Assembly (NCBI RefSeq): GCF_002734215.1
Contig: NZ_NSEB01000015.1
Coordinates: 1 to 64,000 of the forward strand
Length of the DNA stretch: 64,000 nucleotides
Direction of reading: 5' to 3'
Source of the DNA: Fredinandcohnia onubensis
GTDB taxonomy: Bacteria > Bacillota > Bacilli > Bacillales > Bacillaceae_L
The notes beneath the pieces were generated by a model, which was given only the letters and a program-made list of their open reading frames with translations, was not told the DNA's origin and ran no database searches. Position numbers and translations under genes: made by a program. Below are positions 33,682 to 43,022 of this stretch, in pieces; the first letter of the stretch is position 1, and every line of letters starts with the position of its first letter.

Positions 33682-36600
33682 AATTGTTGGCCTTAAGTAT
33701 GATGGCATGCAAAAGCAATATAAGGATACTACCTTCAACTTCCATAATGAGAAGTCCTCATCAAATGGACTCATTGCGATGATGAATGGTGGTGGGAAAG
33801 GGGTGTTTTTGCAAACAATCTTTCAAATCATAAAGCCAGGCACATCATGGGGTAAGCAAAATAATCGATATTATCAGCAGTTCTTTTTTAATAATAAAGA
33901 GCAATTTATTCCTTATACGTTTCATGTCGCCATGGAGTGGGAATTAGATGGGTCTGACCGAAGGCATTTAATCACTGGAGGCATGTTCTCAGCAGAACAA
34001 CGGATTTCCATGAGTGATGAGGGTGAAAATGAAAGAAAGTCATTGGAGCAAGAAGCGAAAATCCTTCCGAATATTACCTTTTATACAAGAGAATTTGAAC
34101 GGAACGAAGTAGCAGCCCTTGAGCATATTCCGCTCTATGAAAATGATGCGGTGGCGGACACAGAAGAATTAAAGGATTATTTAAAATGGAATGGCTATGA
34201 TGTTTACCGAGATACGAAGAAGCATTTTCGTATCCTAGATACATATGGGATTAACCGTAAAGACTGGGATATTATGAAGGATATCAATAAAGATGAAGGT
34301 GGAGTTGGAAAATATTTTGAAGGAGCGGAGGATGACCATTCCTTATTCCAAAAAAGAATCATTCCAACGGTTAGTCAGGTGTTACATCGAACCGAGCATC
34401 AAAAGAACGATCTCGTGGAAATCTTCAAAAGTCAGGCAAGCATCGCTAAGGACCTGCCAATCCTATTAAAAAGAGAACAAGCCCACAAGGAGTTCCTAGA
34501 GGATATTGTCCCATTTGAAGAGCACCTAGCAAAAGGAATCGAACATAAGGAAATTGTGGAAGAAAGCATTAAAGTAGGTAGACAATTTCTCGGAGCTTTA
34601 GAGCATTTAAAGCAAACGGAAGAAGAAACACAGCTCAATTTAGAGAAGGAAATGGAAAAATTAACGGAAAAGCAAGAGGATTTACGCTTTCAAAAGGACA
34701 ATTTGGAGTATGCCAAAGCCCATCAAGAGGTTCTAGATTGGGAAAAGAAGGTAGAAGAAGAAAAGAAGAAACATACAACCCTAGAAGGTGTAGTTGTAGA
34801 AAAGCAACAACGAAAAGATGAGCTCGCTTTTCAACTTCTTTTGAAAGAGTGGCATGAATTCGAACAAACCATCCGCTCTCTTTCACAGCAGATTGCAACA
34901 CTGGAGCAAAATAGTGGCCTAGAGCAAGTGAATCAAAGAATGGATGAAATTAAAAAGGAAGTAGCAGTGGAGTGGGAGCAAGCCTTTCAAAAATTACAAG
35001 AAGCTGTGAAACAACATTTTGGCTATCAAAAGTTCTTAAAGAAAAAAGGGATGGAGCTTTCTAGGCAGGATAAACAAATGACAACAGAAATTGCTCAAGT
35101 TTCTACGGAAATTGATTTCCTCTATACTCAAATTCATGCATTTGAGACGAAGGAAGAGGCACTTATTGAAGAATATGGCGACCGCTTAACCTATGATTTA
35201 AAGGGTTTCATCGAAAGTTTGATGAAACAAAAAGAGGAGAAAAAGACTAGACTCATAGAGCTAAAAGCTGAGGAAAAAGCATCGAGTGACAGACAAAATC
35301 AGCTTGCTGAGACACATGGAACGCTTGTTCAATCGATTCAGTATTCAGAAGAAAAATGGGAAGAATTAAAGGCAGCAAATGAAGTTCAGAAGCAGAAGGA
35401 AACAAAGCTATACGATAAGCTCCATGGGCTGTTGACTGATATATCGCTCCCATTTACAAACTCTTTGTTATCGAATTATTCGATGCAGATTGAAGAAATG
35501 CTCGGACAAAATCGACAAGAAGGGGAGCTAATAAAAAAAGAGCTTTGGGAATCTCAGCTCGACCATTCCTTAAATGATGAACCTTTTTGGATTGCTAATA
35601 AGGATGTGAAGGAATTAAAGGAATGGATTGATGAAAAAACAGGCATTGATGTGTTTTATGGTTCGCAATTTCTCCAGTCATTAAGTACCGAGGAAATGGC
35701 AAATCACCTCATTGCTTACCCATTTCTTCCCTATGGATTAGTCGTCAACCAGCATCAATGGCAAAAAATAAATCAGCAGGTTCTTTCAGTAAGATTGTTT
35801 AACAGTCCAGTTCCGATTTTTTTACGTGAGGATATGAACGGAAACGAAAATGCTCATGCACCTTTTGTGATGATTAATGGTACAGAAAGAGAGCTACTAA
35901 CAGATAAAAATCAATTTACCAATTGGAAAATCAAGATTGCGAAAAACATAGAAGAAAAGAAAGATACCCTCATTGAAATCGAAAAAACAGAAAACTCACT
36001 TCGTAGGATTTTAAAAGAAATCGATCGATTTCTATCAAGCGATCTTTCTATTGATATGGAAAAGGCAATCAATCAAGAACTGCATACGATTCAATTGAAA
36101 AAAGTAAAATTACAGGACATCACGAAACAAACCGAAAAAGAAAAGGAACTACAACTCCAGCTGAAGGAGCAACTGGAGAAAGCTTTAAGAAAGATAGACA
36201 AGCTTTCAAAGGATGTAGAAGTGTTAGAGGATTTTGAACGGGAAAGAGCCATCCACGAGGAAAACAAACGGGTGAAGTTGGAGAAGGAGAAACAAAAGAA
36301 AACACTCGTTGTCAAACAACAGGAAATCGGTAAAGAGCATGAAATGATTGTTGGCCTAGAATCCCAGTGGAACCAAACCTATTTGGAATGGAAGCTAAAA
36401 ACGGAACAAAATATAAAAGAGATTGCCAATTTTATAAATGGAGCGACTTTTCCTTCTGATGAAAAAGCAGACCAAAGTGAGGAGATTCCCCGTCTATCTC
36501 CTCATCTATTAGAAGAGATAAATGGAAGCATGGATGAACTTAAACAGCTTCAAAAATCAAAGGAAGAGCAGGCCAGGGAATTACTTATTATTCAGGCTAA

Positions 36601-38125
36601 GAAAGAATCAGAGCAAAAGCAGCAAAAGAAATTAGAGAAAAAACTAACTGCAATCGGACAGAATTGGAATGAAGCACCGGAGCCAAATGAACCGATTAGT
36701 ATATTAGAAACAATGCTACAAACAGCACAGAAGGAAGCAAAACGAGCAGAAAAGGAAGAACGTGAACAGGGGACTGCTGTAACGAAAGCAGAAACGACCC
36801 TGGAGCATGAGAAGGAACAGCGTGCCAAGGCAGGGAAAAAAGTTACAAAGCTTGAAAAACAGCCAGAAGAATGGGAAGACCTTGACTTAAAGATAAAAGA
36901 AATCGAAATAAAAGACCAAACGAAGAAAACAAAAGATGAGATTAAACAGACTGAAAAGCTTCAAAAAGAAACAGAAACCAAAATAACTGGCTATGAAGGG
37001 GATTTATTAACCTTATCTGTTATCCTCAAGGAAGAAGCAACAATATTCACAAATGATGAGATAGAAAAAATTAAGAGCCAGGGAAAAGCGTGTATCTTAG
37101 CATGGTGTGATGAGCATCAGGTCATTCAGGAGGAAGGCCAGGAGAAGCAAGCGAAAATTGAGCAATCGTTGCGTAATTTAAAACTGACGATTGAAGGCAA
37201 GGATTGGGAGATTCGCTTCAAAAATGAGGTATTAACGACACTAGATCATTTGGATACTAGGTACTATACCCATATCCAAAGCGTTGTAAAGAATATGAAA
37301 CTTTTTTCACAAAGCGGTTTGGAACAATTAGAACGTGACAAGGAAAGGGCGGAGAAGGCTCAAAACTTCTGGGCAAGTCGTGCCAGTATGAAGGTGATGA
37401 GTATTTCAGAGGCGATCCGTTCGATGGTTGCAAAAATGAAGCTGAAAAATGAACGAGGTTCATTCCCCCTTGTTCAGCTAAAAGAGGATATTTTACCAAA
37501 ACGGCCAGAGGACGTCGAGCCATTATTGAAACAACATTTCGTATCGTCTATTAACAAAATTACGAAGCAGTTTGATATGATTGATGACCAGAATCGAGTG
37601 TTAGACCAAGAAATAAAAGAGCTCATTAGTGATGAGCAAATTTTATTTGTCTCTCTTCGGAATCGATATCCGGAGTTGCTCGTCTATAATATGAGAACAG
37701 ATAATGCCTTTATGTACGGAAAACCGCAAAGAGAGCATTACTCGACATGGCAGACGATTAATCAAGGCTCGAAGACGAAATCCGATGGGAGCGGAGGACA
37801 AAAACTTTCAGCCCGTATGGTCATGATGATGATGTTATTATCAGTTAAGAGCGAAACGGACCAGAGCTGGGTTCCGTTAGTGTGTGATAATCCATTTGGA
37901 CAAGCTGCATCGGCCCATGTTCTTGACCCAATTTTCGCCGTTGCAGAGAAGCTGAAATTCCAATTTATCGTCGTTACTCCACCAGAGTTGGTGAAAACGG
38001 AGATCAGCCAAAGATTCGATGCCTATTACAAACTTGATTTCATTCGTGAAAATGGAAAAGAAATTGTTTCCGACACGATTGTTCCAGCGTTTCGGATCTA
38101 TCAGGGTGAGAAAGTAGGTCAATAG
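33659..38125 (+). CDS. jetC: Wadjet JetC: SMC-like ATPase
   Basis: 1488-aa SMC/MukB-like motor that extrudes circular DNA loops and licenses JetD to cut plasmids. Head motifs: Walker A NGGGKGVFLQ (Lys47), signature DGSGGQKLSARM (Ser1378), Walker B PLVCDNPFG (Asp1410). Between about 270 and 1250 are long glutamate/lysine-rich coiled coils with a hinge-like break near 670-760. The residue after the Walker B aspartate is Asn rather than Glu; I believe this DNPFG form recurs in this JetC branch, but could not verify it. Start at the second ATG, six bases from AGGAGG. Confidence 0.9.
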   Translation: MPKIHRIRIVGLKYDGMQKQYKDTTFNFHNEKSSSNGLIAMMNGGGKGVFLQTIFQIIKPGTSWGKQNNRYYQQFFFNNKEQFIPYTFHVAMEWELDGSDRRHLITGGMFSAEQRISMSDEGENERKSLEQEAKILPNITFYTREFERNEVAALEHIPLYENDAVADTEELKDYLKWNGYDVYRDTKKHFRILDTYGINRKDWDIMKDINKDEGGVGKYFEGAEDDHSLFQKRIIPTVSQVLHRTEHQKNDLVEIFKSQASIAKDLPILLKREQAHKEFLEDIVPFEEHLAKGIEHKEIVEESIKVGRQFLGALEHLKQTEEETQLNLEKEMEKLTEKQEDLRFQKDNLEYAKAHQEVLDWEKKVEEEKKKHTTLEGVVVEKQQRKDELAFQLLLKEWHEFEQTIRSLSQQIATLEQNSGLEQVNQRMDEIKKEVAVEWEQAFQKLQEAVKQHFGYQKFLKKKGMELSRQDKQMTTEIAQVSTEIDFLYTQIHAFETKEEALIEEYGDRLTYDLKGFIESLMKQKEEKKTRLIELKAEEKASSDRQNQLAETHGTLVQSIQYSEEKWEELKAANEVQKQKETKLYDKLHGLLTDISLPFTNSLLSNYSMQIEEMLGQNRQEGELIKKELWESQLDHSLNDEPFWIANKDVKELKEWIDEKTGIDVFYGSQFLQSLSTEEMANHLIAYPFLPYGLVVNQHQWQKINQQVLSVRLFNSPVPIFLREDMNGNENAHAPFVMINGTERELLTDKNQFTNWKIKIAKNIEEKKDTLIEIEKTENSLRRILKEIDRFLSSDLSIDMEKAINQELHTIQLKKVKLQDITKQTEKEKELQLQLKEQLEKALRKIDKLSKDVEVLEDFERERAIHEENKRVKLEKEKQKKTLVVKQQEIGKEHEMIVGLESQWNQTYLEWKLKTEQNIKEIANFINGATFPSDEKADQSEEIPRLSPHLLEEINGSMDELKQLQKSKEEQARELLIIQAKKESEQKQQKKLEKKLTAIGQNWNEAPEPNEPISILETMLQTAQKEAKRAEKEEREQGTAVTKAETTLEHEKEQRAKAGKKVTKLEKQPEEWEDLDLKIKEIEIKDQTKKTKDEIKQTEKLQKETETKITGYEGDLLTLSVILKEEATIFTNDEIEKIKSQGKACILAWCDEHQVIQEEGQEKQAKIEQSLRNLKLTIEGKDWEIRFKNEVLTTLDHLDTRYYTHIQSVVKNMKLFSQSGLEQLERDKERAEKAQNFWASRASMKVMSISEAIRSMVAKMKLKNERGSFPLVQLKEDILPKRPEDVEPLLKQHFVSSINKITKQFDMIDDQNRVLDQEIKELISDEQILFVSLRNRYPELLVYNMRTDNAFMYGKPQREHYSTWQTINQGSKTKSDGSGGQKLSARMVMMMMLLSVKSETDQSWVPLVCDNPFGQAASAHVLDPIFAVAEKLKFQFIVVTPPELVKTEISQRFDAYYKLDFIRENGKEIVSDTIVPAFRIYQGEKVGQ

Positions 38126-38186
38126 AGCAGTTAAAAATTAATAGAGGAATATCTCATTATTGCCTTGACCGCCAGGGGGCACAAAG

Positions 38187-38231
38187 AAAGAATCCATTTT
38201 GATCAATCTTTTTCAAAATGGATTCTTTTTT
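38187..38231 (+). terminator. Terminator of the Wadjet operon
   Basis: AGAATCCATTTTGA pairs with TCAAAATGGATTCT, then TTTTTT. It separates Wadjet from the STAND gene as two transcription units. Confidence 0.9.
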
Positions 38232-38367
38232 ATCATAATTAGTTAGATTTGTATTTTTTTAGGTTAATTCTACCAATAAAAGCAGAAGGAATGATAGAAT
38301 ATACCCATGAAAAAGTACTCAGCGGTGTTTAGAAGAGTATAGAGATCCTGGTTGGAGAGGTAAAATA

Positions 38368-40770
38368 ATGAAAATCGATTTACTTGAACTATTGGAAGAA
38401 GAAGATACATATACCGGTCGTCAAAAAGAATTAGATTTGTTTTTTGATTCCTTGGAGAGCAAACAGTGGAATGAGTATAAGATCCTTTCCTATTACGGGG
38501 TCGGAGGTATTGGGAAAACGGAATTGCGTAAGGAAATAATGAAGAAATTGGAGAATGGGTCCGAAGCGGAATCCACTTATATCGACTTTGAAACCAACGA
38601 ACTTCAACAGGTAGAAAAGGCACTTGTCTATTTAAGAACAGAAATTGGCAAAAAGTATGGTGTGCAGTTTACACTATTTGATGCTGCCTACATCATCTAC
38701 ATGGAAAAAACAAACAATGCTGTTACCATAAATGAAAAGACATTGCCTTTTATTGAAAAAGGTACCTGGTTAGCGGATTTTGTTAATATAGTAGCAGATA
38801 ACACGTATGTATCGATTGGGACGAGACTGATTAATACGATCTCAAAACGATTAGTAAATTATCTATCAAAAGAAGATATGATGAAGATTCGCAAATTCGA
38901 ATCCTTACCAGAACATAAACTACTTAAACTATTACCGTTCATTTTTGCAGAAGACTTGGAAAAATACTTAATGAAATCAGATCATAAATTCGTCATTTTT
39001 ATTGATACATATGAATCTTTATGGACGGATCAGAGAATGAAGGCTTATGATTTTGGGGTAGATGGATGGATACGAGATTTGGTGAGACAACTTCCTAATG
39101 TGTTTTGGGTAGTATTTGGCCGAGAACCTATTGATTGGGGACGTTATGAAGAAGTATGGAATCTTTATATTGGCCAAGTGCCACTTGATGCATTATCAGA
39201 AGCAGAAACAAAAGAACTCTTACGAAAACACCAAGTTTTTGATGAAGGTATTCAAGCTGAAATTTATCGAAATTCCGAGGGGCACCCCTATTCTATTAAA
39301 CTATCAATTGATACCTATGATACTATATCAACTAATCGCGTTCCAATTGTATCCGATTTTAATGGATTAAAAACGCCAGTCCAATTATTTGAAAGATTTA
39401 TTAGATATCTTTTAGTACCTGAAAAACAGGCGTTAGAATTATTAGCACTTACGACTGGTTGGGGCATTGAAACATTTGGGGCGTTAATGAATAATTTTCG
39501 AATCCAAATGAATGAGGATGATCATTATAATTTGACTCGATTTTCATTTATTACAACACTGGATGGTAGTATATGGGATATGCATCGATTAATGCGAGAT
39601 AGTCTAATTGACTATCAACCGCCTCAAAAAGTAGTAAAAGGTAGATCCTTTTTATTTGATTATTATAAAGAAAAACTATCAAAAAAACTGGTAAGAAACG
39701 ATACGCATTACGCTGGCAAAATCATTAATCAAGCATTTCACCAAGGCTTTCTTTTAATGGATCAAGGAGAAGTTTCACAGTCGTCCTTTATTGATTGGTT
39801 TAGGGATTACGATATTGTCTTTTTAAATAGTAAAGCAAATTATTTAACATTGCCTCTATTAAACCAGTTAAAAACATTCTTAGAGAACAGTTCCAATAGC
39901 GAGGCTCATAAATATTTAGGTGTTATTCTCTATGATATTGCTTTTGTCTATATGCATGAAAATCGGGATTACAAGAAAGCAGAGCCATTATTTAAGGAAG
40001 CTCTGGAGCTACGTGAACAGAAATTTCCTGATGATAAATTAATGATCGCAAAATCTTATTTTGGCTTAGCCACTCTGTATCAACGAATGGGACGAAATCA
40101 AGAAGCGGAAGAACTTCATTTAAAGGCCTTTTCGTTACGAGAACAATATTGTGATTCATCCAATTTAATCGGTCTAGCATATTCTTCTAATGGACTAGCT
40201 ATGCTTTATCAGAATAAGAAGGATTATGAAAAAGCATTAGAGTATTATGGAAAAGCACTTAAAATCTATGAAACACTGAATAAATCAGATTATGGTAACA
40301 TTTCAACCAGCATGATGAACTTAATTAGCTGTTATCATGAATTGCATCAATACGATATGGCCTATGAATTTTCCAACAAGGTTATGGACATTGTAAAGAA
40401 TGACGAGAATTTTAACCCAATCAATTATGCAAAGGCATTAAATGTATTTGCTATTACGAAAACGGCTTTTGGTCATTATGATGAAGCACTTGAATTCCTT
40501 CAAAATTCCTATGACATTTTTAACAGTCGACTAGGAGAAGAAAGTCTAGAAGTATCAAAAGTATTGCATAACATGTCGATAACATTTAAGCTCTTAAAAA
40601 ACGACATCAAAAGCATTGATAATATGAACAAGTGCCTTGAAATAAAAAATAGAATGGTCAGCGTAGAGACCCTAAGCGAGGATAATTTAAACTATCGCTA
40701 TAGCCAGGAAATGAACCAGTTATTACAAGAAGACAAGCTTGATTATGATCAATTGAAATTTAACTTTTAG
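38368..40770 (+). CDS. STAND NTPase with C-terminal TPR repeats, putative defence sensor
   Basis: 800 aa. N-terminus TYTGRQKELDLFFDSL leads into a P-loop YGVGGIGKTEL (Lys50, Thr51); Walker B is KFVIFIDTYE (Asp213); a sensor-like FWVVFGREP follows, then a winged-helix-like stretch (residues about 330-430). From about 510 to 770 there are TPR-type helical hairpins (e.g. KKAEPLFKEALELREQKF, EKALEYYGKALKIYETL). This is the NB-ARC/STAND-TPR plan in which repeats sense a ligand and the ATPase oligomerises. There is no effector domain on this polypeptide; the amidase gene 12 bases downstream could be the effector. GGAGAGG before ATG. Confidence 0.85.
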   Translation: MKIDLLELLEEEDTYTGRQKELDLFFDSLESKQWNEYKILSYYGVGGIGKTELRKEIMKKLENGSEAESTYIDFETNELQQVEKALVYLRTEIGKKYGVQFTLFDAAYIIYMEKTNNAVTINEKTLPFIEKGTWLADFVNIVADNTYVSIGTRLINTISKRLVNYLSKEDMMKIRKFESLPEHKLLKLLPFIFAEDLEKYLMKSDHKFVIFIDTYESLWTDQRMKAYDFGVDGWIRDLVRQLPNVFWVVFGREPIDWGRYEEVWNLYIGQVPLDALSEAETKELLRKHQVFDEGIQAEIYRNSEGHPYSIKLSIDTYDTISTNRVPIVSDFNGLKTPVQLFERFIRYLLVPEKQALELLALTTGWGIETFGALMNNFRIQMNEDDHYNLTRFSFITTLDGSIWDMHRLMRDSLIDYQPPQKVVKGRSFLFDYYKEKLSKKLVRNDTHYAGKIINQAFHQGFLLMDQGEVSQSSFIDWFRDYDIVFLNSKANYLTLPLLNQLKTFLENSSNSEAHKYLGVILYDIAFVYMHENRDYKKAEPLFKEALELREQKFPDDKLMIAKSYFGLATLYQRMGRNQEAEELHLKAFSLREQYCDSSNLIGLAYSSNGLAMLYQNKKDYEKALEYYGKALKIYETLNKSDYGNISTSMMNLISCYHELHQYDMAYEFSNKVMDIVKNDENFNPINYAKALNVFAITKTAFGHYDEALEFLQNSYDIFNSRLGEESLEVSKVLHNMSITFKLLKNDIKSIDNMNKCLEIKNRMVSVETLSEDNLNYRYSQEMNQLLQEDKLDYDQLKFNF

Positions 40771-40782
40771 TAGGTGAGCAGC

Positions 40783-41268
40783 ATGATTACGATTAAGCCC
40801 AACAACTTTCATTTTAAGGAACCGTTTGAGGAATTAGAGAAAATTGAAAAATTGATCATTCATCATACGTCAAGAGTTGATTTTACACTAGAAAAAACAC
40901 ACCAATTTCATCAAAATGATAGAGGCTGGAGCGGCATCGGTTATAACTATTTCATTGAAAAAGATGGAACCATTTTCGAAGGCAGAGGACTCCATGTGGG
41001 TGCCCATACGTACGGATATAATCGGAAAACTCTTGGCATCTGTGCAACAGGTGATTTTGATATTGAGTATCCTACAAGCGCACAGATTACATCTTTAATT
41101 GATATTTGTCACTATTTTATGGAACAATACCTCCTTCAACCGAAGGATGTTCTTGGGCACCGAGAACTTGAGGGCTTCGACTATACAACCTGTCCTGGAA
41201 CGTTATTTAACATGAATGAATTTCGGAAGTTGCTGGAAAACGCACAAGTAGGAGTCTCAAAAGCTTAG
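40783..41268 (+). CDS. N-acetylmuramoyl-L-alanine amidase (PGRP/Amidase_2 fold), no signal peptide
   Basis: 161-aa zinc amidase of the T7-lysozyme/PGRP type. Zinc ligands His27 (KLIIHHTS), His126 (LGHRELEG) and Cys137 (TTCPGT) are present, as is the substrate-binding GYNYFIEKDGTIFEGRG and VGAHTYGYN. No signal peptide or cell-wall-binding domain, so it would stay in the cytoplasm unless released. ATG 40783 behind AGGTGAG, 12 bases after the STAND ATPase; almost certainly one operon. Confidence 0.85.
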   Translation: MITIKPNNFHFKEPFEELEKIEKLIIHHTSRVDFTLEKTHQFHQNDRGWSGIGYNYFIEKDGTIFEGRGLHVGAHTYGYNRKTLGICATGDFDIEYPTSAQITSLIDICHYFMEQYLLQPKDVLGHRELEGFDYTTCPGTLFNMNEFRKLLENAQVGVSKA

Positions 41269-41461
41269 CTAGGGGTTTTCTTGTCAAATTAAACATAGAA
41301 AGAGTCGGACGAGCATAGAATGAAATAGATTACCATAGTGCTGGTAATCGATACAGAATTAAAAAATGATAGACTTTGGGTAGTAAACTGGTAAAAATCG
41401 ATGGTCCAACCTGAGTAAAGAATATATAGAGTAGAGTTAGTAGCGGATTGGAGGAAAAAGG

Positions 41462-41761
41462 ATGATACCAAAAGAAGAAACATTTAATGAGTTCCTGACG
41501 AATTCATTTGCCAATGATGTATATTTTCGGGAGTTAAGGTTATCCCAAGAAGAAGCAGACTATGTGTTAAAAAAGTTTCCAAAAGCTAGTATGAAAAAGT
41601 GTGACACGACGGAATCGCCAGATGGAAAGTGCTGGTATGAAGTTAATCTACTACCTCTTGAAAAGACTACATCAAATGTCTCTCAAGACCTTGAATCTGA
41701 AAATCAGCGACTCAAAGAGGAATTAGAAGCATTAAAAAGATCTCTATCTCCTATAAAATAA
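41462..41761 (+). CDS. Small acidic coiled-coil protein
   Basis: 99 aa. N-terminal region NSFANDVYFRELRLSQEEAD, a central segment with two cysteines (KKCDTT, DGKCWYEV), then a C-terminal coiled coil (ESENQRLKEELEALKRSL). GGAGG ahead of ATG. Separated from the amidase by about 190 bases with no other gene visible. Function unknown; could be an accessory of the STAND-amidase pair. Confidence 0.6.
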   Translation: MIPKEETFNEFLTNSFANDVYFRELRLSQEEADYVLKKFPKASMKKCDTTESPDGKCWYEVNLLPLEKTTSNVSQDLESENQRLKEELEALKRSLSPIK

Positions 41762-41768
41762 GAATCTG

Positions 41769-41811
41769 AAGAAACTTGTTCAATTACATTCCGGACGAGT
41801 TTCTTTTTTTA
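41769..41811 (+). terminator. Terminator
   Basis: GAAACTTGTTC pairs with GGACGAGTTTC (one mismatch), then TTTTTTT. Confidence 0.75.
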
Positions 41812-41900
41812 TGCATACTTTTGAAACCCGTTGATGGTTTATAGGAGACTTTTCGGACAGCTCCTTATACATATAACTTTATTTTCATGAGCATCATTCC

Positions 41901-41906
41901 TATAAT
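41901..41906 (+). promoter_or_regulatory. Possible -10 element inside the apparent 5' end of the HAD gene
   Basis: A perfect TATAAT lies four bases before the ATG at 41910. If used, the transcript would start after that ATG, excluding it as the start codon. Confidence 0.35.
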
Positions 41907-41939
41907 GGTATGTACTATGTAAAAGAGAGAGGGATTCAC

Positions 41940-42509
41940 ATTAATATACTATGGGATTTTGACGGAACAATGTTTAACACCTATCCAGCACTGGTCAAGG
42001 GTTTTATCCATTTAAGCGGCAAGGATTTGGATCCGAGCGAGGTTTTAAAATGGTTAAAGGTCAACTCAAAAGTGGCCTTTCAACATTATGGAATTGATGA
42101 AAGCAAGCGAGAGGAATACATCAAGCTTTATAATCAATACTCTTTTGACAGCCGTCCGTTTGAACAACTAGAAGAGGTTTTACAAATTGCGGATAGCAAC
42201 TTTATCGTTACACACCGCGACAAGGAGTCTACTCTGTTCCTCTTGGAAAAATTTAATCTGTTACATTATTTTAAGGTGGTTGTTTCCGTCGAGGAAGAGG
42301 GCTTTGCGCGGAAACCACATGCAGCGTCATATCAACATGTAATCAAGGATTATCCCATTGATTTAGTGATCGGTGATCGTGAGTTAGATTTAATTCCTGC
42401 TCGAGAATTAGGAATTAAAACCGTTGCCTTTGAAAATCCGGATATTGAGGCGGACTTTCACATTGAAAACTATGCGGACTTCAGAACGAACGTCCTACCC
42501 TATCTATAA
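41940..42509 (+). CDS. HAD-superfamily phosphatase, possible ATT start
   Basis: 189-codon hydrolase of the PGMB/PGP-like HAD type. Motif I WDFDGTMFNT (nucleophile and acid/base aspartates), motif II IVTHRDK, motif III lysine RKPHAASYQHV, motif IV IGDRELDLIPAR. GAGAGAGGG at 41925-41933 points to ATT at 41940, giving a start right before the DxDGT motif as in relatives. ATG 41910 is the only standard start in frame but has no ribosome-binding site. The substrate is likely a small phosphate ester. Confidence 0.78.
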   Translation: MNILWDFDGTMFNTYPALVKGFIHLSGKDLDPSEVLKWLKVNSKVAFQHYGIDESKREEYIKLYNQYSFDSRPFEQLEEVLQIADSNFIVTHRDKESTLFLLEKFNLLHYFKVVVSVEEEGFARKPHAASYQHVIKDYPIDLVIGDRELDLIPARELGIKTVAFENPDIEADFHIENYADFRTNVLPYL

Positions 42510-42522
42510 AAAAAGCATTTCA

Positions 42523-42576
42523 AGGGCTGACCCCTGTAGAAAAGCGTTAGCGTGCTGTGGGACAGGCCCTGTTTTT
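42523..42576 (+). terminator. GC-rich terminator after HAD gene
   Basis: AGGGCTGACCCCTGTAG...CTGTGGGACAGGCCCT stem followed by GTTTTTAT; loop contains AGCGTTAGCGTG, also found in the palindrome at 42862. Confidence 0.7.
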
Positions 42577-42645
42577 ATAAGTTTATAAAAAACGAAACTC
42601 ATGGCTAACCTAAGACTGATGATGGATTAAAATCGGGGTGGTAAA

Positions 42646-42841
42646 ATGCCTGAACATATTGAAGTAATTTTAAGGTCCATTACTTCTTTCGTTCTATTAC
42701 TAATTGGAACAAGAAGAGGCGGAATTAAAAAAGCGTAATCTAACAAAGCATGATGTGGTATATGCCGTACTTTCAGCAAATGGTAATATGTATGTTGATA
42801 CATATCAAGATGATATTTTCTCCCCAATTGATAAGGAATAA
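42646..42841 (+). pseudogene. DUF421 membrane protein, internally deleted
   Basis: ATG behind GGGGTGG opens MPEHIEVILRSITSFVLLLI, the typical DUF421 N-terminus, but reads out at codon 28. In another frame the sequence continues with the DUF421 C-terminus LEQEEAELKKRNLTKHDVVY and ANGNMYVDTYQDD. About two thirds of the normal gene is missing, so this is a decayed remnant. Confidence 0.75.
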
Positions 42842-42861
42842 CTATTTTTGTATATAGCAAT

Positions 42862-42903
42862 GGGCCTGACTCTCATCAGCGTTAGCGTGTCTGGGGGCAG
42901 GCT
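42862..42903. repeat. GC-rich palindrome
   Basis: GGGCCTGACTCTC and CTGGGGGCAGGCT (imperfect) around AGCGTTAGCGTG; relative of the element at 42523. No T-run follows. Confidence 0.5.
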
Positions 42904-42959
42904 AAGCGTATTCTTTGATTTATCTTAATTGTAGGATTACAATATTAACATATCTTGCA

Positions 42960-42985
42960 TTCAAGATAATTAAATTCGAGATTAT
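42960..42985 (+). promoter_or_regulatory. Direct-repeat operator before the SDR gene
   Basis: TTCAAGATAAT-TAAA-TTCGAGATTAT: two 11-base direct repeats with a 15-base period, just downstream of a possible promoter (TTGTAG/TATCTT). The same arrangement occurs at 45713. The half-site TTCGAGAT resembles the MhqR/MarR-type ATCTCGAATTCGAGAT operator. Confidence 0.5.
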
Positions 42986-43022
42986 TTAGTAGCTAGTCTG
43001 AATAAATAAGGAGAGGTTAAGA

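Noticed and set aside
42627-42860. Minus-strand 77-codon ORF
   Set aside because: It lies opposite the DUF421 remnant, whose protein similarity is on the plus strand.
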